Positions 58,201 to 64,000 of a stretch of 64,000 nt of DNA are shown one piece after another. Under the pieces are notes generated by a model that was given only the letters and a program-made list of their open reading frames with translations, did not search any database and was not told the origin of the DNA. The translations under genes and the position numbers were made by a program. Within the stretch, counting starts at the first letter, position 1; every line of letters begins with the position of its first letter. The stretch comes from Phorcus lineatus (taxonomy: Eukaryota > Mollusca > Gastropoda > Trochida > Trochidae): assembly GCA_921293015.1 (NCBI GenBank), contig OV121096.1, positions 13,209,000 to 13,272,999 on the forward strand. The letters are read 5' to 3'.

Positions 58201-59045
58201 AATCATGTTTGTGTTATAGTGCTTTTGGATGAGGTATTCAATGTATGTGCATTTTATACATATTCATTATTTACTTATACCACCATCTACAAAAATGTTG
58301 GGGTATATAGAGCTCAGCGTGACTGTCCATTTCCGTCAACATATTCTGTACATATTTTTCCAAATATTTCTCCCAGAAACTTTTCATATTCTAAATATAC
58401 ATTCAATGGACTGTTTTAACTTTCGAGGAAATTTCTCACCTTAGATTTAGTTGGCATTTTTAAAAGAAAAAATACAAATTTATATCTAAAATTTTTTTTT
58501 TCAATTTTTTCTTCAGATTTCTTATGCAAAGAATGTATTCAGCTGTTGATATACTTATTCCTTGTGAAGTATAACTTAAAAATATTTTCCCCTTTTGTTT
58601 TCAATATGTAAAATAATGTATATCACAAAAATTGTGTGAGGGCCCCAAGTATTCAAAGAAGTGTTCACTAAAATTTTTAGTTATGTTCTCAGAAAATATC
58701 ATTGACTTAATGAGGATGGTTTTTTTGCAATTATTTTTAAATATGCTGTCGGCAGGAAAATTTCATTTTTGTCAAGGATTTTCGTTTTCATAAAATTAAT
58801 CAACTTAACGGTCAAGCCATGCCTTTTGAATGCATTTGGTTCTCATTTGGTTTCAGTAAATTGTTTCCATGCATTGCAGATCTCCAACATTTCTTGAACT
58901 AAATCTTCATAATCAATCCTTACATTGAAGTCAACAACTGATCCAGTATTGTAATATTAATGTTTACATTGCTCAAAAACTTAAAGCCTACAGTGGGGGT
59001 ATGGGAGCTCTGTTCACTTTTGTCTTTGTTATCGCAAATAAAATA
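55213..59045 (+). other. SPT2 3' UTR and downstream flank
   Basis: No coding exon seen after the SPT2 stop. AATAAA signals on the plus strand occur at 56761, about 57259 and about 59036, so a 3' UTR of 1.5 to 3.8 kb is possible. The first 250 bases after the stop contain loose repeats of GACTGGACACAAAAAGGACC-type wording (55200-55470), perhaps a degenerate short tandem repeat. Confidence 0.5.
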
Positions 59046-59049
59046 CCTT

Positions 59050-60515
59050 TGTTTAATCTAAGTGGATATCATTGTCTTTGTAGAAAGTGTTTATTCAGTT
59101 TAATATTAAGTGTTTTTCATCTGCATCTTTAATGTCTGCCAAACAATTCTTAACTTTATTTTCACAATGCCGCTTCGATTCAAGGTTTCAATTCATTTAT
59201 GTTCAGGATTGCTTTTTCATTTGCTGTATTATGGTCGTTTTAAACATTTTCCAAAGAAGGAACTTTCATGTTTATATGCTATATCCTGGAAATGTACCGA
59301 CTTATACTGATTATTAAATATGTCATTTTGATTGTGAAGTGTTGTTTTTTAGTGTATAAGTTTCCCCACGCTTCTGAATCATAATGACTGATTCTCTCAC
59401 CAATACACAAAGTAACCTGTAGCTAGGCAATATCTGTATTTGAGATGATTCAGTTAGATATCATTTTGTTAGGTCACAATGCATCTTTAATCTTTAAGCT
59501 GAAATCTTGTGCACATACACTTTGGCTGATTCAGATGATAACTGTAAATATGAAAACACTTTCCTACAATATGGTAAGGAAAATGAAAGGTAGATAAGGC
59601 GACTATGTAGAACTTGCCAGGGACAGCACAAGGCCACTCTCTAAAACAATTTGTCTTTTGTTTTGAAAGAAATGCAATGGAAACTATTTTTGAGGTTTAA
59701 AAGTTGTTGAGAAAAGGTAAGTTTGAGATGAAGTTTTTGTAAAATATTTTCAGATGGAGTTTTTTCTTGACTATGATATTTTTGTATTCAACAATTTCAC
59801 TGCTAAAGTGCCTTTTCTAATTTACATTCTGTTTGAACTTTGGTGCCATCTGAATAACAGATGTCAACTTGTCTGCTCTTTGGCTATGAACGAAGCCCTT
59901 TATTGAATTTGACAAGGTAATGTTATTTCAATGCTGGAATTTTGGCTTGTTTGGATGGCATTTAAGAAGTTGCTGTAATAAGGAAGACAAGAATATTTTA
60001 TGGATGTACAACTGCCCCATTAAGAACCTCTGCTATGACCCTGACCTTGTTTAAATTGAATAATGACAAACTCTTATTCCTGTGGAATCGTATGAAGGTT
60101 TTCCCAAGTCTCCTGGCTGAGTAGCTGATTGGAGGGGCACATGATATACAAGTAAAAGTTACCAACTGACACTGAGGTCAAAAACGTGGTGGGTGGGCGC
60201 TTATAGGAGAGTGGGCGGTTATTAAGTCGAATACGGTAATACACAAACTTATGTTCCACTGCAGGCAATAAATGAAACTTGATGAATTCGTCATGTAAAT
60301 TATCTTGTAATTTCAACTATTTCGATGGCCTAATGGTTTGTTAACTTTGCATGTAACCAACAGTTTATACACTAGTTTGAACCCATCTTTCGATTGACTC
60401 ATTTGTAATTGTTTTGTGTTGTACTTTGCAATTTTAAAGAATGTCTAAGCTTTTATTTGAAAAAACCCATTTCAACTTGCATTAATGTTCACAAATCAAA
60501 ATATTAAGGTATCAG
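59050..60515. other. Intergenic, nothing recognised
   Basis: AT-rich sequence with short chance frames. A short segment near 60180-60240 (GGGTGGGCGCTTATAGGAGA) is GC-richer and may be a fragment of a dispersed repeat. Confidence 0.4.
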
Positions 60516-60598
60516 GTTGTCATGATGAACATCTGGTATGCATGATGAACACCCGGTATGCATGATGGACATCCGGTATGCATGATGAACACCTAGGC
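60516..60598. repeat. 20-bp tandem repeat, four copies
   Basis: The unit GGTATGCATGATGAACACCC repeats about four times with small changes (GAACATCT, GGACATCC). It lies immediately upstream of the LINE remnant. Confidence 0.8.
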
Positions 60599-60599
60599 A

Positions 60600-62985
60600 C
60601 TATAGACAATATTTATATAAATTATAAATCTTGTTGCAGGAAGTTCAAACATAACTTATGTAGAAAAACAGTAGAAAAACTTCAAAGAAGCATTACTAGT
60701 CCATCTAGTTTATGGAAACAGATAAGATCATTACACAATAGACCAAAACAGAAGAATTTCACATCTAAAAAAGAATGGTTAAATCACTTTAAAGATTATT
60801 TTCCAATGACAATGTATTTAGACAGCAACTTGACAATGATAACGATACAACTTATTCCGAGGTATATAACGATATTGATGCATTCATACTTGACTCACAA
60901 ATAACTGAACAGGAAATTACGTCATCTATGAATAAGCAAAAAAATGGAAAATCTGCTGGTCTTGATCAAGTGGTAATAGAAATGATTAAGTGCTCTCAAT
61001 TTGAAATTATGCCATTCCTTCTCAAATGTTTCAACACATTTTTTGACAATAAAACATATCCTAGTAGCTGGTCTCGATCTGAAATAATCCCTTTACATAA
61101 GAAAGGCGATCCAAGAAACTCTTATAACTAAAGGGGAATATCATTAATGAGTGTTATAGGGAAGGTCTTTACTTCCATTTAAATAATAGACTCACTAATT
61201 GGGCAAATATGAGAGACAAGATTTCCGAGGTACAAGCTGGATTTAGAAAGAATTATTCTACTACAGATCATATTTTTATTTTATATGCTGTTATTCAAAA
61301 ATGTCTATCACGTCGAAAACACAGTTTATGTAGCCTTTATCGATTTCAAAAATTAGTCGATACTGTTGATCGTTGTAAACTATGGTACTGCCTCAAAAAA
61401 GCTGGACTACGAGGGAAGATGTTTAACATATTAAAATCAATATATTCAAATGTGAAGTTATGTGTACGTAGTGATTACGATGTTACTGACTTTTTCGATT
61501 GTCCATCTGGGTTGCCCCAGGGTTGCATATTGAGTCCTTTATTCTCTTTTTTCATTAGTGAACTATACTATGATATTGCATGTAACGGTAAACATGGCAT
61601 ACAGATGTTCCTGATATCATGGAAATCCTTATGCTTCTTTTTGCGGATGATGTTATTTTAATGTCTGATACTGTGATTGGTTTACAAAACCAGCTAAATG
61701 TATTACATTAATACTCTAAGGAATGGAAACTGTCAGTAAATTTAGCTAGAACAGAAATCATAGTATTGAGAAAGGGCGGTCCTTTAAGCTGTAAGGAAAA
61801 GTCATAAATGTCTTGGTATAATGTTTAACTCAACTTTGAACATGGAAAAATGTGTATTAGATTTATCATTGCGTGGCAAACTAGCATTATTGCATATCAT
61901 GTCTGTTTCCCACAAACTTGAAGTTTTGACACCAAATGTACTTTTTAAGTTATTTGATACTCAGATACAACCAATCCTGTTGTATGGATCTGAAGTGTGG
62001 GGTTAGCAAAGATATGAATGTTTAGAAAGGATTCACTTACTAGCCTGTAAAAAGTTTTTATGTGTGGAAATGTCTACTCCAAATTGTATGGTTTATGGTA
62101 AATGCGGAAGGTACCCACTATATATTAATTCACAAATAAGATGTTTGAAATACTGGTTTAAGATTTTACGTATGCCAGAACACCGCCTTCCAAAGATAGC
62201 TTATAACATGATCTTTCACCTTGACAGCATCGGCAAAATTACATAGGCATCATACATTAGACAATTATTATTTTCTCATGGATATGGTTTTATTTGGCTC
62301 AACAAAAATGTTTGTCAGCAAAAGATGTTTTTAAAAGGTTTTCGTAACGTTGCAATCAATATGTTCTATCAAGGATGGCGATATAGTATAGAAAGCAGTT
62401 CACGGTATGATTTGTATAGAAAGTTTAAGAGTTTTTTACAACATGAAAAATATCTATCAGTCTTGACGAAAAATCTTTTGAGAAAGTTATATATCAAATA
62501 CAGACTTGGTTTGTTAAAACTTATGATTAACTATGGAAGGTATATCTCGCTTGAGAGAACACTAAGACTTTGTCCATTATGTAATGCTGATATAGAAGAC
62601 GAAATTCATTTTACTTTTGATTGTCCGTATTATACTGAACTGAGAATGAAATAATTACCGAAACGTTTCTTCTCAATGAGGAGTGTAACAGGATACACAT
62701 CAATTTTGTCATCAAATGATGAAGATGTTATATTGAAATTATCTCTGTTCATAAAACATGGAATGGATCTTAGACAAAACATGTTCAATGGAAATTCGTG
62801 ATCTATGCTTTGTCTGCAAAAACTTATACTATTCTTTGTTTAATCCTACATATCTGTAAATCCTAATTCCATTGTTATATCCACACGCGTCTCTGTAAAG
62901 ATGTATATTGTGTGTGTGTGTGTATATCATTGTATATGGGCCAGAGGCCTCAAGTACAATAAACTTCTTTTGACTTTGACTTGAC
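60600..62985 (+). mobile_element. Decayed LINE with RT and zinc-knuckle end, intact 3' tail
   Basis: Successive broken plus-strand frames encode a linker (60.58-60.9 kb), RT motifs KNGKSAGLDQVVIEMIK and SEIIPLHKKGDPRNSYN (60.93-61.13 kb), VQAGFRKNYSTTDHIFILYA and GLPQGCILSPLF (61.2-61.6 kb), LLFADDVILM (about 61.63 kb), PILLYGSEVWG (about 61.99 kb), and a C-terminal zinc-binding segment, LCPLCNADIEDEIHFTFDC (about 62.57 kb). Several frameshifts and stops make it inactive. The 3' end reads AATAAACTTCTTTTGACTTTG followed by TTGAC repeats, a LINE-style simple tail. It is related to the minus-strand fragment at 1-1310. Confidence 0.9.
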
Positions 62986-62989
62986 AATA

Positions 62990-64000
62990 TTAGTTAGTAT
63001 GAAAATACAATACAACTACAAAATACAACAAGGGAGCTAGTGTGTAAGGCTCGTTACAGGCAGTGATGAGATCTTATAGATGGACCTCAAAATTATTATT
63101 TTTCAGTCAGATTTGATAAACATAAGTAAGTAATCTATGTATGAAAACGAACGTATTCCTGTAATTCCTTTCCACCTTCCCACGCGTGGTCTATACTTGC
63201 ACCAGTCCACTTGCCTTACCGCATTTCCCGTACTTTTCTGTGCTTGTCACCTAGGCTGCTGTGACGTATCGCGATAGCTCAATGAGAATTCACATTAGAC
63301 TTGCAACTTTTCGCCAAGGGCACTGCACTCAAAACACATTATTTTTTTTTTCAGGCAGATGAGTCATTTGTGAAGCCCAAATAGGACGCTAATTAACAAC
63401 TTAAAATATAATCTTAAACACGTATGCAGCGATAACCTTTTTTTTTAAAAAAAAAGTAATAGGCTGTTGAATGTTGACTCCAGTTGTCTTCTGGAATGTT
63501 GATTGCGACAATACCATACACGCCCGTGCTTGGAGCATTTCTCTTTGAAACGGCAAGACTAACGCTTTCTGTATCCTGAGACGGAGGCTTGTGTGCAGCC
63601 TGTAAGAATTAACAAGCTTAACAAGCTCCACCTTCATATCGTATTCGCCGCCCCAGCTATTTCTTGAAGAGAAGAAATAAAACTTTTATTTATTTATTAC
63701 TATTAACATGTACCCATTAGCCATGTCCTACAGTCCTTCATGATACAGCATACGCCCGTGTCAGTGTCCTCTACTAAAATGATCTGACAATCACAATTGT
63801 GCTATTAGATAGGCATGTTGTATGGCTGGATTAAACCTGTCCTCTCCAATTCAACTTCATTGTAAAACAAACAAAGAGGGAGATGACTATAATTACATTT
63901 TACTTAATATGTATTCAAATTTTGTTAAAAGAAAATTAGTCATTGTGATTATCTTCAAGAAAACACGATTTATCGAGAAATCTTGATATTCGACAATTCA
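62990..64000. other. Window end, nothing recognised
   Basis: Only short chance frames are present, including a 78-codon minus-strand frame at 63637-63401 with no known motif. I cannot support a gene here. Confidence 0.4.

Noticed and set aside
1-64000. CRISPR array or bacterial-type operon
   Set aside because: Tandem arrays here have no unique spacers of constant length, and genes are intron-containing and eukaryotic.

Overview
This is a stretch of an invertebrate nuclear genome, most likely from a mollusc. It is AT-rich and intron-rich, with GT-AG junctions, and is crowded with mobile elements: LINE, DIRS-like, tyrosine-recombinase, pogo-like and foldback copies. It also carries dispersed repeats of the kind common in molluscan introns. 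There are no operons or bacterial signals. All exon coordinates were placed by eye from splice consensus, reading frame and phase; no transcript was available.

Three genes can be supported. (1) A minus-strand gene starts at 11807 behind a good TATA box. It encodes a signal peptide split over two tiny exons, a Ser/Gly/Arg exon (8807-9019), a 2.4-kb exon that is almost pure Thr-Pro repeat (4699-7140), and short Lys/Arg-rich exons (3298-3321, 2544-2582). Every internal exon is phase 1-1. I found no stop exon, so the model is open at its 3' end. (2) A minus-strand 14-exon gene runs from 40381 to 17306, and its phases agree at every junction (1215 codons). It joins a TRIAD3/RNF216-type RING1-IBR module to a PARP12/PARP11-like ADP-ribosyltransferase domain. 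The usual catalytic RING2 is absent, and a long acidic exon carries several SUMO-interaction-like motifs. This is the best candidate for an undescribed system. (3) A plus-strand six-exon gene (45865-55212, 859 codons) is the histone chaperone SPT2 (SPTY2D1). Genes 2 and 3 are divergent, with coding starts about 5.5 kb apart.

Layout: 1-1310 LINE fragment; 2.5-11.8 kb secreted Thr-Pro gene; 11.9-17.3 kb repeats and apparently empty DNA; 17.3-40.4 kb RING1-IBR-PARP gene, whose largest intron holds a deleted DIRS-like element and a tyrosine-recombinase fragment, and whose other introns hold a pogo-like element and a foldback element; 40.4-45.9 kb intergenic; 45.9-59 kb SPT2 and its likely long 3' UTR; 60.6-63 kb decayed LINE; the rest is featureless.

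A theme across the window is tandem arrays in introns whose units contain splice-site sequence in the sense orientation. These are a 24-bp array resembling a 3' splice site in gene 1, a 52-bp array of exact exon-4/5'-splice-site copies in SPT2 intron 4, and a 145-bp array with strong acceptor-like tracts in SPT2 intron 5.
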